Below, piece after piece: positions 1 through 11,407 of a DNA stretch of 64,000 bases; the first letter of the stretch is position 1; the number at the start of each line of letters is the position of its first letter. Position numbers and translations under genes: made by a program. The notes beneath the pieces are model-generated. The model was not told the origin of the DNA, made no database searches, and saw nothing but the letters and a program-made list of their open reading frames with translations. Source of the DNA: Pomphorhynchus laevis (Eukaryota > Acanthocephala > Palaeacanthocephala > Echinorhynchida > Pomphorhynchidae); assembly GCA_012934845.2 (NCBI GenBank), contig WNNJ02001666.1, positions 31,495 to 95,494 of the forward strand, read 5' to 3'.

Positions 1-305
1 ATTTTGTTTAAATCTAATTTTTTTATTTTATCATATTTTTTGTTTATAATTTGTGTTATCTTGTTCATAATGCTCCTATAATTATATGATGTCATATAGA
101 TTAACAGCTTTATGTTCTACTTACGAACAAAACTCTGCATTCCAAAACTCTAATCGAATCCTATTTACTGCTTTTATAGTGTCTAAAGTCGCTAAGAAAG
201 TATATTGGCTAAACTCAAGGTTTAGTTTCCGAACTATTGTGAACTGTGTTCAAATTTGATTTTTTTTGATTAGTTAAAATAGCTTATACGCGTTTCTCTT
301 TCAAG
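1..305. other. AT-rich non-coding DNA before the first visible EXOSC7 exon
   Basis: I see no coding block here. The stretch ends in a pyrimidine-rich acceptor (TTTCTCTTTCAAG) directly before the first visible EXOSC7 exon, so it is most likely intron. The missing N-terminal exon of EXOSC7 (about 20 residues in relatives) should lie here undetected or upstream of the window. Confidence 0.5.
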
Positions 306-3300
306 GAGGATCTCCGAGTCAGTGGTCGCACTCGCCAAGAATTTCGTCATATTAATATCGAATGTAATGTCGACCCCAGTAAAATGGGATCATCCAAAGT
401 TACATTTGTAAGTTTGTGTTGCTGTTTCGTTTTATAGTATTAAACGTAGTAGGAAGGTACAACTGTGATGGTTACTGTTGAAGCGACTACACGACGACTT
501 GATATTGCTGACCAAATGTCATTACTCGAGGGCAGCCTCTTCCTTCGAGTTCACTTGTAAGAAAATTTTCTATTTCTTCGTTTGTCATTGATTCATTTAG
601 TGCTACTTGTCCTGTGATGGGTTCAGATCAAGATCTTAATCAATTACAACTGAAGATTGAACGGCTTCTATTTCTTCAACTAAAGCATTTGAACAAAGAT
701 CAGCTTTGTATCTTATCTGAAAAGTGTGTGTGGGATCTGCACATCTGTGTTAATGTAAGTACTTAAGATTAATATAACTTTCAAATTTTATGAGTAAATT
801 GTACAGCAAAAATATCAGCTCATCTTTTTAAAAATTTTATTTTTTTAAAATAATTTGTTCAAAAAATTAATAAATTCATCAAATTTTGATTCGACTTACC
901 AATGAAATGAATTTGATTCGACTTACCAATGAAATAAATTTATACTCGATTTTAAGATAGATGTTACCTTTATTTAAATAGTGTACACTTCCTGATTGCT
1001 TTTATCAGAAATTTTTTATTAAGAGTTTGTGCTAATTGCACAGGCAACCATTTATATTCCCTGCGTTTGCACTTTTTACTCTATTCCCCGTTTCGGTTCT
1101 CGGTTCGATTTTTTTGCAGTCGGTCTTCTCGGGCGGTCGTGAATAAGTGAATGCTTCGAAATCCCAAATTCTATTTGTTTAGTTCTCAAGTCCTTGGTTT
1201 TGTGCAATACTGCTTTTTAGAAGGTTATGTAATGTATTTTTAGTTTTGGGAAATTTGATAAAAATGGCATGCCAATTGATAACTGACGGTATCAGAGCTG
1301 AAATTATTGTCACAAATGTTTAAAATATGATCGTACTACAACTTTGAAACAAAATTTTCTATATCGGATATCAAATTAATAAGTTAATGGAACTTCAATT
1401 TGTTATCAAATATTTGTGAAAAATATATAAATAATTAAAAATAATTAAATGTAAAGAACTAAAGAACCAAAATAATAATTAGTTATTATACCAGCTAATA
1501 AACGATTAGAATTCTAATCAATTAGATTAATATATTAATTAATTTTATTAATTCTAATGAATGTTATAATTAACATTCATTAGAATTAACATTCATTTTA
1601 TTAATTCTATTTACGATTAGAATGATAATTATTTCATATTGATAATTAGATTATTAAGGATTATTTTAATTTAACGGGAAATTCTAAATAACAGAAATTT
1701 AAAAATTAAAAAAAATATTTTCTTCAAAAGATGTTTTTTTTTGCAGTTAAATCATTATATTTTTACTTGAATAGCTTAAAGTTTATTGTTTGTAAAGACA
1801 ATCATTGCCATTCGTTTTTAATTTGATAGTAGAATAATTAAAAACAGATTTATAATAAAAATTTTGATAACAATCGTCATTTCATTGGAAATGTGCATCA
1901 TTTGAAAATTAAAATATAAGCAATTTAAAAACTTTAAGAAAAAGACAAGGCATTTTACAAGACATTTTTTGCATTTCAGAATACTTGTTATAAATAAAGT
2001 TTAGGTACGAACCCTGAATCTGCTTTCTATTCGCATCAACATCGTAAAACGCGTCGTAAATGCTGTAACTTCTCCTTATGATTACATATGAATTATCAGT
2101 ACATTATTTAATTCATTATTTAATTCTTCTCTGGTTTACATATGAATTACTGAAATACTTAGTTAAGACCAAAAATTCACAAAAGTAATTTTTAAATTTA
2201 TTATAAATAAATTCTGAAGTCTATGAATGGAATACCAATTAGGCATTACCAATTGTCAAATTGTTAAGAACTCATATTAGCGTGACTGCAATTTACACCC
2301 CAATACTTTAGTAGATCACATATACTTCGAAACATTTAACTAATTTTGTTATTGAATATTACTTCAATCAGAAAATCTTACAATCAATATGTTCATTCTA
2401 GCTTCATAATTAGGATGAACCGAATGTAATCGTTACATATTAATTATCAAAAATAATTTCTTCTTTCCTTTGATCCAGCTCCAATAATTATTATCAATAA
2501 TGGATCAGTATCAACTATTTAAAATATTAATTCTTAATACATTCTTTAATGCAAATTTGTTCAGATTCTAATATATTTTAATTGTTCATTTTAGGTATTA
2601 CAATTGAATGGCAATCCTTGTGACATATCTTCCGTTGCACTTTTGGCGGCACTTGCTACAACAGAGTAAATACATTTGCTTTAAATAAATTACTATATTT
2701 TAAATTAATTAAAATTTTAATCTTAAATTTAAAATGTTTACTTTGTTTAAACTTTATTTTTTTCATTTTAAATTACTGTAACTTGTAGAACAAATTTACA
2801 TTTAAGAATGTACTTATATTTTGATTTTAATTCATTATTTTGAATCAAATTTGCATTTAAGAATATTAATTTAATATTAAAATATAAATTGTTTGTTGCT
2901 TTAGGTCCAGTATTTCAAATGTTCCCAAATTAAAATTTTAAAACTGTTTTTTTATAGGGCAAAGTTTTGGTTAAACTTTGATATCATGTACAATTTAATA
3001 TTTCCAATGTGCAATTTCTTTATTGTTAATTATTAATTAACAATAAATTATTTATTAATTATTACAATTATTTATTTTCTTTATTAAATTATTTCTTTAT
3101 TATATTAATTATTAATTATTATATTATATTAATTATTGTTTATTATTAATTATTATATAATAATTATTATGTAACTAGTTGACCAAATCATATTATCTTG
3201 ACATTTTTGATAAAATCAAATTTAACATTATTTCATAATTATTGGTTCGCTTACGAACATTTAACAACTAAGCAGATATCGAATCTACTGTTTTACTTTT

Positions 3301-6300
3301 ATTTTAATACGAAAATAAATGCTTAAACTTTAATGCACATAAAAATCACGCTTTATAAATATTTTAAAAATAAATTATGATTTTACGTAATTTAATATGT
3401 AAATTTGAACACTTCCATTACATAAAATATTTTTTCTAGGCCATTTTTCTAGTATTCGTTAAAATATTTTTATATAAGATCAAACTTATATTTTAATTAC
3501 AATTTCAATTGGACATTAATTATCGAATTGTAATTCACATTTTAGTTTATTTTCAAATTCTTTTTGAAATTGCTGTGCGCTACCCTTATCTGTGATACAT
3601 TGCAGATTTCGTTACAGAAAATGAAATATTCCAAAAATATTTAAATTGTTTGTTTTTGCCAACGTTCATTCGCACTTTGTTTAAGGTTGCCAAAATTAGT
3701 GATATGTGCTGGTGATGATGATTTATTTGACATTGAATTACCAGATCCGGTGCAAGTGGAAAAGCTAAACATTGCTGGTATTCCCATATTCGTAACGATA
3801 TTCAAAGTACCGAAGAAAGCTTTCTAATTAAATTTATTTAATTTTCCTTATGTAGACTGGAACTAATCAAATAGTTGACGCTGATATGCTGGAGGAAGCC
3901 GTCTCGTTTTCCCGGTACTTTAAAACCTTTCAAGAATTCTTATATTCTTAAAAATCTTAATTTCCTTAAGTTTAATTGTCGCAATAAATCGAAATGGTGA
4001 CGTTGTAGCTGTGGATAAGGACGGCCCAGGAAGTTTAACAATAGATTCAATCGAATCAATGATACGGGTATAGATTTGTTATGAAAACGCCTCTATTTAA
4101 AAACTGTTTAGTATTTTCAAAAATAGCAGTATTTGATTAGATTATTTAATATTAATTTTAAATTTTTATAGTTATATTTATATTTTTAAATTATATTTTT
4201 TTATGCATGGGTGTTTTACTATATAATATGTAAATGTAAAACATAATTAGGTATTATTTTTATTGTACTTTATTATAGAAAAATATACTTTATTATACTT
4301 TAAAAAGATATTATTATCTCCACATTATCTTGAAATGTACCAAATTCCTATTTATCATATCTGAAATACTTTCTAAAAAATTCGAATTTTCTCAAATGAG
4401 CAAATATGGGGATTTGCTCATTAATGTGCTCGTTAATTTTCTTATATAATAAATACCAAATGTTTTGGTTATAATATCAATTTCGGTATTCTTTATAGTC
4501 TTGTAAATTTATAGGAACAACGAAATGAGTGAAAATAGTTTTATTCCAAATATTCATTGCTTTTCTATAGCTCTAGTTATAATTTCCATGAAATTACAGA
4601 CTGATTATTTAGGCACAAGTTTTTTCAATGCATAATAAATCAGATTAGATAACTGCGTCTACGTATTTTTTACGGTATATAAATTAAAAATATAGATAAA
4701 TAATAAATAATTATAAAAGATTTTATACAATTTATATATCAAGTTAAAATACAAACTTGCTATTTAAAATAATAGTCATTTTCTAATCAATAACAAACAA
4801 TGTATGTATCAGAATAAAGATTAGAAGTCATTAGGATGAACTGCTATGCTATCAAGTTTTGGCCCTTATTCCTCGACCCAACATAGCAGCGGGGCCAAAC
4901 GCGTGCTAATGATGTATTTCCTCTATTGAACTTTGATTATCTAGTATCTTATTTTAATATAAAGTATATTATTTATTATCCATCTATAGATGGATAATAA
5001 ATATATAAATATGTACAAAGTATATTATAATATTACAATATATTATAATATATTGTATTATTACAAAGTATAATAATATACAAAGTATATTATTTATCTA
5101 TTCATATTTATTATTTACCCATATTATGTTATCGTGATGGTTCAAAAGGTGATGATGTTATTATATATGTATAAAATTAATTTAATGTTGAGGTATTGAG
5201 AAGTCATTCGATTGACCGCTTAGAATATTTGTGGTGTAGAATCATGGTTGAAGAAAAATCTTCAAGTTTGATTGTTGGTCTCATTTATCGCAGTCCGTTG
5301 GCTGACTTACAAAACAGGATGGATATTACAAGATTTATGCTAACATACAATGCTTGCATTTTGGGTGATGTTAATGCTCTTCGCATTAATTGGAGCAGTT
5401 ATTCACGGTTCCCTGGCTGTGATTTTCAGCCCTTTCTACTCTTTGATACTATTAACGAATGTCGTCTAACCCAACACTTAAGGGATTTTACTATATTTAG
5501 AGGGAGCTCTAAAAATCTGCTCGATTCGTGCTTATCTAGTACAGCATGCAATGTTTATTTTAATTATTGTGACATCTGGGGTTTAACCAGATGTCATCGT
5601 TTGCTATTTATTCATCGGCTAATTACATGCTAATAATGTATTTCCTCTGATGATTTTTGATTGTTTAGTTTACCTTATTTGATTATTGTTTACCTTATTC
5701 TAATATATATTATATGTGTAATTTATAATATATATTACATATATAATCGATATTATACATTTTTATTATATGTAATATATTATACATTATATGTAATATA
5801 TATGTATTATATATAATGTAATATATATAATATAATGTATAATATATAATATAATGTAATGTACAATGTTTAATAATCATAACTGTTAACTCTGAAACCT
5901 TGAAATAAAGAAATATTTGTCTTGTATGTTTTACGGTATGCACAGGTTTATAGGTTGATGATTCCTCAAACCGCACCCGTGATCCTATGAAGGATGTTGT
6001 TTGTACTAGTTTACTTTCGAAACGGAAAGAGAAAAATCTTCAGCTGCAAGCGGTATTTATAAAAATTACCTACAATTCATGGTATTTATATTATACCACG
6101 TATTATAATGAAGATTATTGGCCATCAGAAGGAACCGCTATGCTTTCATGTTTCGGCCTCTATTTCTCGATCCATCATATCAGCGTGGTCAAATATATGC
6201 TAATGACTTATTTCCTTCGATAAAATTTGATTATTTGGTGTACCTTATTCTAATACAAAGAATATTATTTATTATCCATCTATAAAATATTTTCGCTTAA

Positions 6301-7984
6301 TAGTTTGAATAAATTTTTAATAATATTTTTTGTTGAGTAAATAAAAAATGGAATAAAATAACAAAGTATAAGGTTGTAATATAAGTAACATCATGATCCT
6401 GATTATTTTATAATAATAAATCATAATAAATCCTGATAATTTTATGAATTTAAGAGTTTAAATTGATTTTTAATATTTTGTTGATTTATTTATTTAATTA
6501 TTTTGCAAAATTGTGAGAAGCAAATTTACAAGTCATAAAACATTTGTGACTATTCTATTAAATTCTTTAATATTAGTTTTGTCGAAACAAAATAGTTTTG
6601 TTTCTCGATGTTAAAATGCGATATCAAAATACGCAAATGTTAGTTGGATGCATAAAATGTAATATCGTTGGATCCATAAAATTTAATGTCGTAGGATTCA
6701 TGACATCAAATATAATTTGTAATATCATATATTAACATAATAGATTATAAGAATGTTGCATCCACGAAAGAATCAACAAAACTGACCTAGTACCGTTTTG
6801 TTGATGATTTCATGGCTGCCACAAACTTATAAACTACTTCCCACGGAATCCTCTCATCTTTCATAAAATAATAGATTATTATATAATAATATAATTATGA
6901 TACATTTACATCAACTTATAAAAATTGAGTTATTGAAAATTCGTGAATAATTAAACTTTGAATTACAAAATATCTTATGAAAATAATAGAACAATCTTTC
7001 TGTTTTTATCCTCAAAGAAGTTTCTATTAGCACCTGTTTGGAAAAATTACAGTTCGCTGTTATCAACTTCTTCCTCGTCGCAATCGTCTTCATTCTCTTC
7101 CCCATCAGAGTCCTTGTTTACGTCATCGTCCTCATCCTCTATTACGTGAAGACTGATGTCGTCATCGCTGCTCTCATCAACGTCGAGCTTTACATTCCTT
7201 TTCTTCTTTCCACTGGCGTTTTCGACTTTTGTCCTTCCGTCGCCGTTATCGGCTTCAATTGTCCTCATTTCTTATCCCGCGCTCATTGAGATAATTCCCT
7301 CACCAAATCCCTCTGACGAAGGTATTGATTAATTGATCGGCCAATTAATTTAGAAACTTCTTTGATGATAAAAAACAGAAATATGATTCTCTTATTTTCA
7401 TAATATATTTTGTAATTCAAATTTTAATTATTCACGAATTTTCAATAACTCAATTTTTATAAGTTGATGTAAATGTATCATAATTATTATATCATTTATT
7501 TAATACATTTTTTAATACATTACATTTATTTAATACATTTACAGATTACACATCTTAAAGATGATATAATGTGATGATTAATATCATACGTTGCGATTTT
7601 AAATATTGTTAAATATACAATGTTTCATTAGTAATATATGGTTTATCAGTTAGTTATTGTTTTTTTTCAAAAATCATGCAAATATTTTGAAGTTCATAAT
7701 TACTGTTAATAATTTGCCTTTCCTTGTCTAAATGTATAAATGATAATGAAGGATTTATTAAATTATGGACTGTATTTTAGGAGGCCATATCAAGCGGGAT
7801 GAACCTATTTAAAATTGTCGACGAATCACTGAAATCGAAATTTTTGGAAACTGAAATTACAGTATGTACGGGTATTAATAGCGATTTCGAGATAGTCGCT
7901 TTTGACAATGAGTATTTTGCCGATAGCGACCAAGTTATGGTTTCTGTTGCGGAAGATGATAGTGAATATATGCTAAATGGCTGA
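306..7984 (+). CDS. EXOSC7: EXOSC7 (RRP42), RNase PH-like ring subunit of the RNA exosome; 5' partial, 8 exons
   Basis: Seen exons: 306-407, 453-556, 601-754, 2595-2665, 3686-3806, 3856-3914, 3971-4067 and 7781-7984. All have GT donors and AG acceptors, and the reading phase is kept across every junction, giving about 303 codons to the stop. Family match by eye to animal EXOSC7: EDLRVSGRTRQEFR at the start (human QEDLRVDGRG), LCILSEKCVWDLHICVNVL (human LCISPREHCWVLYVDVLLL), NGNPCDISSVALLAAL, DDLFDIELPDP, IAGIPIFVTIFK, VDADMLEEAVS and DGPGSLTIDSIESMI. Known of the family: RRP42 is a non-catalytic RNase PH-fold subunit that pairs with MTR3 in the six-membered ring that threads RNA to the exosome nucleases, in nucleus and cytoplasm. 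The N-terminal exon is not visible. The C-terminal ~40 residues after the conserved helix do not resemble relatives. Introns 1, 2, 5 and 6 are only 45-56 bases, while intron 3 is 1.8 kb and intron 7 is 3.7 kb and full of repeats. Confidence 0.85.
755..2594. other. EXOSC7: EXOSC7 intron 3
   Basis: An AT-rich intron bounded by GTAAGT and TTTTAG. A small block near 1040-1200 has higher GC but no open frame I can place. Positions ~2452-2525 hold a copy of the dispersed repeat also seen at 43886-44085 (shared AATGGATCAGTATCAAC). No gene is seen inside. Confidence 0.6.
2666..3685. other. EXOSC7: EXOSC7 intron 4
   Basis: An AT-rich intron with a run of short TAATTATTA-type repeats around 3000-3180. 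I see no coding sequence or structured element in it. Confidence 0.6.
4810..4990. repeat. Dispersed repeat family R1, copy with CTGCTATG/CATAGCAG-type hairpin
   Basis: The segment with CTGCTATGCTATCAAG, GGCCCTTATTCCTCGAC and GCTAATGATGTATTTCC recurs in diverged form at ~5630-5700, ~6110-6280, ~14965-15060, ~15435-15560 and ~15870-15950. Complementary CTGCTATG/CATAGCAG ends can pair around a ~35-base loop. On the minus strand the best preserved copy (6130-6195) contains GGCCGAAACATG downstream of CTGATATGATGG, which looks like a decayed hammerhead-type core. It is probably a short non-autonomous element of unknown class. Confidence 0.45.
5196..5633 (+). pseudogene. LINE endonuclease fragment (APE-type, CR1/Jockey-like)
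   Basis: An open frame of 145 codons inside EXOSC7 intron 7 resembles the apurinic-endonuclease domain of non-LTR retrotransposons. The visible hallmarks are GLIYRSP near residue 28, the metal-site motif ILGDVNALRINWSS near residue 55 (family ILGDFNAPHIDW) and a later FRGSSKNLLDSCLSS (family FRGxxxSLLDLVLS). The canonical GDFN has become GDVN. No RT domain follows, so this is a dead internal fragment. The ATG is arbitrary because the frame belongs to the middle of an ORF2. Confidence 0.7.
5695..5870. repeat. TATATA/TAATAT low-complexity tract
   Basis: A nearly pure A/T tract of short TATAT, ATTATA and GTAATATA motifs. The long minus-strand open frame here is an artefact of this composition. 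Confidence 0.7.
6884..7495. mobile_element. ~0.6 kb element with ~140-base terminal inverted repeats (foldback/MITE-like)
   Basis: The left arm (~6884-7026) and right arm (~7352-7495) are reverse complements over about 140 bases with few differences. Shared landmarks are TACATTTACATCAACTTATA at the outer edge and CAAAGAAGTTTCT at the inner edge. The ~325-base centre is richer in GC than the surroundings and holds an acidic ORF on the minus strand. It lies in EXOSC7 intron 7. Long TIRs without a transposase suggest a non-autonomous foldback or MITE-type DNA element that has picked up a foreign fragment. A local inverted duplication is the alternative. I could not define a target-site duplication. 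Confidence 0.6.
7047..7268 (-). CDS. Unrecognised acidic ORF inside the foldback element
   Basis: A 73-codon minus-strand frame enclosed by the two inverted repeats. The N-terminal third carries a basic stretch (GKKKRNVKL), the rest is strongly acidic with runs such as DESSDDD, EDEDDDV and EENEDDCDEEEVD. Base composition is less AT-rich than its flanks, as expected for exon-derived DNA. Acidic tails like this occur in many nuclear proteins, so no function can be named. It may be a captured exon rather than an expressed gene. It runs antisense to EXOSC7. Confidence 0.3.
   Translation of the reverse strand: MRTIEADNGDGRTKVENASGKKKRNVKLDVDESSDDDISLHVIEDEDDDVNKDSDGEENEDDCDEEEVDNSEL
7781..7984 (+). 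CDS. EXOSC7: EXOSC7 terminal exon
   Basis: The acceptor TGTATTTTAG precedes GAGGCCATATCAAGCGGG in phase 0, continuing from SMIR at 4067. The first residues (EAISSGMNLFKIVDESLKS) occupy the place of the conserved C-terminal helix (human ETGKRVGKVLHASLQSV). The following acidic tail, ending EDDSEYMLNG and a TGA stop, is not shared with relatives. The internal ATG at 7799 is not the gene start. From 7868 on, this exon is part of a tandem duplication. Confidence 0.8.
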   Translation, partial: EAISSGMNLFKIVDESLKSKFLETEITVCTGINSDFEIVAFDNEYFADSDQVMVSVAEDDSEYMLNG

Positions 7985-8675
7985 AAATAATTTCATCTTA
8001 ATTACTGACTGTTGAACAATGATCATGTCGATAATAGTTTTTTTTCAATTTTAAATCTTGTAACTTATAGTTACGTTTTTATTTGCAATAAATTGTAATG
8101 AAAATTGCAATAAATACGTACCATAATTAAACTTTTAATTCAAATTTTAATTCTAATTTTAAATTTAACTTTACTGCTTCCGTTTAATGCTTCTGCATTT
8201 TAATTAAAGTTAGTTATGATTATTACTGAGTAGTAGAAAAATACATTTTTGGTACTTTTAAATACATTTTTGGTACTTTTACGGGTATTAATAGCGATTT
8301 CGAGATAGTCGCTTTTGACAATGAGTATTTTGCCGATAGCGACCAAGTTATGGTTTCTGTTGCGGAAGATGATAGTGAATATATGCTAAATGGCTGAAAA
8401 TAATTTCATCTTAATTACTGACTGTTGAACAATGATCATGTCGATAATAGTTTTTTTTTCAATTTTAAATCTTGTAACTTATAGTTACGTTTTTATTTGC
8501 AATAAATTGTAATGAAAATTGCAATAAATACGTACCATAATTAAACTTTTAATTCAAATTTTAATTCTAATTTTAAATTTAACTTTACTGCTTCCGTTTA
8601 ATGCTTCTGCATTTTAATTAAAGTTAGTTATGATTATTACTGAGTAGTAGAAAAATACATTTTTGGTACTTTTAA
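7868..8675. repeat. Recent tandem duplication of the EXOSC7 3' end (period 413)
   Basis: The segment beginning ACGGGTATTAATAGCG at 7868 recurs at 8281 and the two run side by side to about 8675 almost without differences (I noticed one base of length variation in a T run). The copied unit holds the last ~38 codons, the stop and the 3' flank. The second copy has no splice acceptor or upstream exon half, so it is a non-functional 3' remnant or an alternative 3' UTR. Confidence 0.9.
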
Positions 8676-8679
8676 AGGT

Positions 8680-9146
8680 AAAAATGTTGTCACGATGACT
8701 AATGCGAATTTCTAAGTTTTGAAATCAACAGGTTAAATAGATGTTTAATAAACCTATAATATATGTAATAAGAAACTGATACTACGAAATAGAAAGAAAG
8801 TAGTTGAAATAGAATCTTGACAAATATTCCTTTTAAAAATAATATAATCTGATAAGATTATGGTTTTATATTAAAATCATGCAATAATTTATATTATGTA
8901 TCGATAATATTATGGATAATGAATAATAATATGTTGTAATGGGACGACGCGAATAGTGGCTTTTGATAATTTTTCAAATACGTAAAAACCTTTTATTGAT
9001 TACGTGACTACAGCAAAAAGTCTCTGTTATTACTATGATATTATATCCTCTCAAAAACGATTCAAATCCTTCAGATAAAAGCTTATCAAGACTTCTGTAT
9101 TAAAAACCAAAACCTTCACGACTTAGGCGAAATCATAACTATGGTT
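8680..9146. other. Intergenic DNA downstream of EXOSC7
   Basis: AT-rich sequence in which I see no gene. No clear polyadenylation hexamer stands out from the background of A-rich words. Confidence 0.4.
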
Positions 9147-9215
9147 AGGAGCCCGTTACCTGGTCGGGTGTAGACCAACAGTGTTGGTTTACACCCGACC
9201 AGGTAACGGGCTCCT
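9147..9215. repeat. 69-base near-perfect hairpin
   Basis: Two 34-base arms around a single G: the left arm opens AGGAGCCCGTTACCTGG and the right arm closes CCAGGTAACGGGCTCCT. The only mismatch (G against T) still pairs as G-U in RNA. GC content is far above the neighbourhood. It could be a MITE end pair, a foldback scar or a small-RNA precursor; the loop is too short for a typical animal miRNA. Confidence 0.85.
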
Positions 9216-9520
9216 CACCGCAACACCATGTTCTAGTCATAAAAGAATAGATGGGCATCGAGGTGACGATCCCATGGTTGAAGAAGGGTCTTCACCTCGC
9301 AGCTCAACGTGGGAGATTTCCGAACTAATCGGATTATGAGGAACAATATGAACTTGAACAATTCTGTTTTGTCGAATTCGAAACGATTTATGTGGCTCAT
9401 CGATCGTACGCTTATGAAGCTCGGCGCGAAGATATTTTCCGCATCTCGTTCTGCTACAGATAGATCCGGCTTGATAAAAACTTTCGAGTAATCATCATGA
9501 TGCCGAAGTGAGGGAGCTTT

Positions 9521-10151
9521 TTATAAAATAAGGTTCGTGAAGGATGGATTAGAGTTTACCAACAGCCAAGGAGGATATCTATCGTGATTTGTTTGTAAGC
9601 GCACGAGTTTAAGAAGTGTGATGTTGTCGGCACATCCAATAAGGGATATCATTTTCTTAACACACTTTCGGTCATCATCTGAAACGGGTAGATTTGATAA
9701 CCACTGTCGAAGAACGCATATTTTCTCGTTCAATTGCACGAAATATCTATACATTCGACGCTTCTCTCTTGATTACAAATGAACTCGCTAAAACTGCGTG
9801 AGTGATTTCTGAACTAATATTCTTACCCGCCACTTTCGCCCGGGTTAAAGGGTGAGAATCTACATTATCATTGATCATGTATTTTTGAGAGACACTGCTA
9901 GATTGTGAACTAAACTGATAAATCTGATAATTCATCCCTAGTATCTCATTTCTTAAAGAATTAATCGCCTTTTCGTGGGTTCCGAAATGTGCATAGGTGC
10001 ATGAGCCACAATTGAAGTCACGCATAAAGAAGTCACGAGTAAGACGAGAGTGAGTTTTTATTACTCTATAGATATCACAGTTTTCAGCAGTGCACTTTAA
10101 TTCAAATGAAACGAACCTACTTGAATATTCAGAAGGTGTTGAACTAGGCAA
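9521..10151 (-). CDS. Two overlapping unrecognised ORFs (134 and 77 codons)
   Basis: The minus-strand frames 10151-9747 and 9754-9521 overlap by a few bases in different phases, and both are less AT-rich than the flanks. The first carries a small Cys/His cluster (DFNCGSCTYAHFGTHEK); the second has VSDDDRKCVKKMISLIGC and DRYPPWLLVN. They look like real protein sequence but I do not recognise a family. They may be exons of one gene, a processed copy or the relic of a mobile element. A further frame on the plus strand at 9309-9491 has similar composition and no recognisable content. Confidence 0.35.
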
Positions 10152-10329
10152 TATACTAGTAATCAGTATATGAGATTGGATACTAGGGTAATGATCAAGT
10201 CGGTTCTTTTTCGATGTAATCGGGGATCGAGTACAGAACCTACCTGTCTCCGAAAAAAAAACTACTGCACACTGCCGATCCTCCGTTGCAACTGCAACAA
10301 CGTAGAGACATTAATTCAATGCAGTTCTA

Positions 10330-10625
10330 TTAATTCGAAATCTGCAAGTTCAAATCGAAATCTGCAAGTCCAAATCAAAATTGTTGTTCGATCGTCGCTT
10401 GCGTCGTAATAATGATTTGCTGTTCGATCGTTGCTTGCATCGTAATAATAATTCGCTGTTCGATCGTTGTTTGCGATGATTTTGTAAATCGAAATATGCA
10501 AGTCCAAATCGAAATTGTTGTTCAATCGTCGCTTGCGTCCTAACAATAATTCGTTCTTCGACCGTTGCTTGCGTCGTAATAATAATTCGTTGTTTGACGT
10601 TGCTTGCGTTGTATCAAGACAAAGT
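10330..10625. repeat. 36-base minisatellite in two blocks
   Basis: Units of the type GTTCGATCGTCGCTTGCGTC plus GTAATAATGATTTGCT start at 10386, 10422 and 10458, then at 10520, 10556 and 10592, each step being 36 bases. A spacer with AAATCTGCAAGTCCAAATCG precedes each block, so there is a higher-order repeat of 134 bases. The minus-strand frame 10546-10316 merely translates this repeat. Confidence 0.85.
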
Positions 10626-10639
10626 ATCTTGTGTGAGTT

Positions 10640-11327
10640 GTTATAATTCCTGTTGTTCGATCGTTGTGTGTATTTTATCTTTGATGTTATATTATCTCAC
10701 AACCTTTTTGTCGTCGCAAACTTTTTATGTCGCAAAATAAAGTTAATAATTTTATTTATTAATAAAATTAATAAGTATTTAAAAAGTAAGACAATTTATA
10801 AAATTACTAATTATTAATAAAATTAATAAGTATTTTTGAAGTAATATAATTTATATTTTGCATTTAATTTTATGTTGTAGACTTGAATTCATGTATTTCT
10901 TTGTATTAGTTATTGGTGGGTTTATAGGCATGATATGAAGTGATTGGCATGATATGCTTGAAAAGGTTTATAAACCATATCAATAGCAATGACGAGTTGA
11001 TTTTAAAAATGTTTCTAGAACTGATTGAAGTGTGTGCGTGTTATGCGACTAGACTTTAACGTTTAATAAACACTGTTGTTTAAACTTGTTAATCGAAATA
11101 TATAAAATCAATGACTGAAGAGTTTAGGCAATGCAACAACCTCAATAATAATTGCCAACTTCACATGTTTGTTTTTCATCGCACGAGCAGGTATTCTGTA
11201 TTGACTGAAATGGTATTATTGTAGTTTTTAATGTTAATCTGAACTTGTTTATATGATGTTTTTAGTAAATCTGTTGGATGTCTTATCATAGAGTGGAATA
11301 AAGCACACATTGAGTTTGGAAAAATCA
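10640..11327. other. AT-rich non-coding DNA
   Basis: I see no gene or clear repeat. It precedes a candidate first exon and may contain its promoter, but no TATA box or initiator stands out. Confidence 0.35.
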
Positions 11328-11407
11328 ATGGAGAAACGGAAGTGCAAGACTTCAAAAGAACTAAATATTGATGACAATTCGATCAAGAAGATGCAACCCA
11401 TTCAAGG
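11328..11407 (+). CDS. Candidate small first coding exon
   Basis: An ATG in the context AAAATCAATGGAG opens 26 codons rich in Lys and Asn (MEKRKCKTSKELNIDD...), followed by a GGGTAATT donor after a phase 2 end. Codon composition is better than the background, but there is no homology I can recognise and the downstream exon is not known. The supposed protein start could be chance. Confidence 0.25.

Noticed and set aside
5710-5976. 88-codon minus-strand open frame
   Set aside because: Most of it translates a TATA low-complexity tract.
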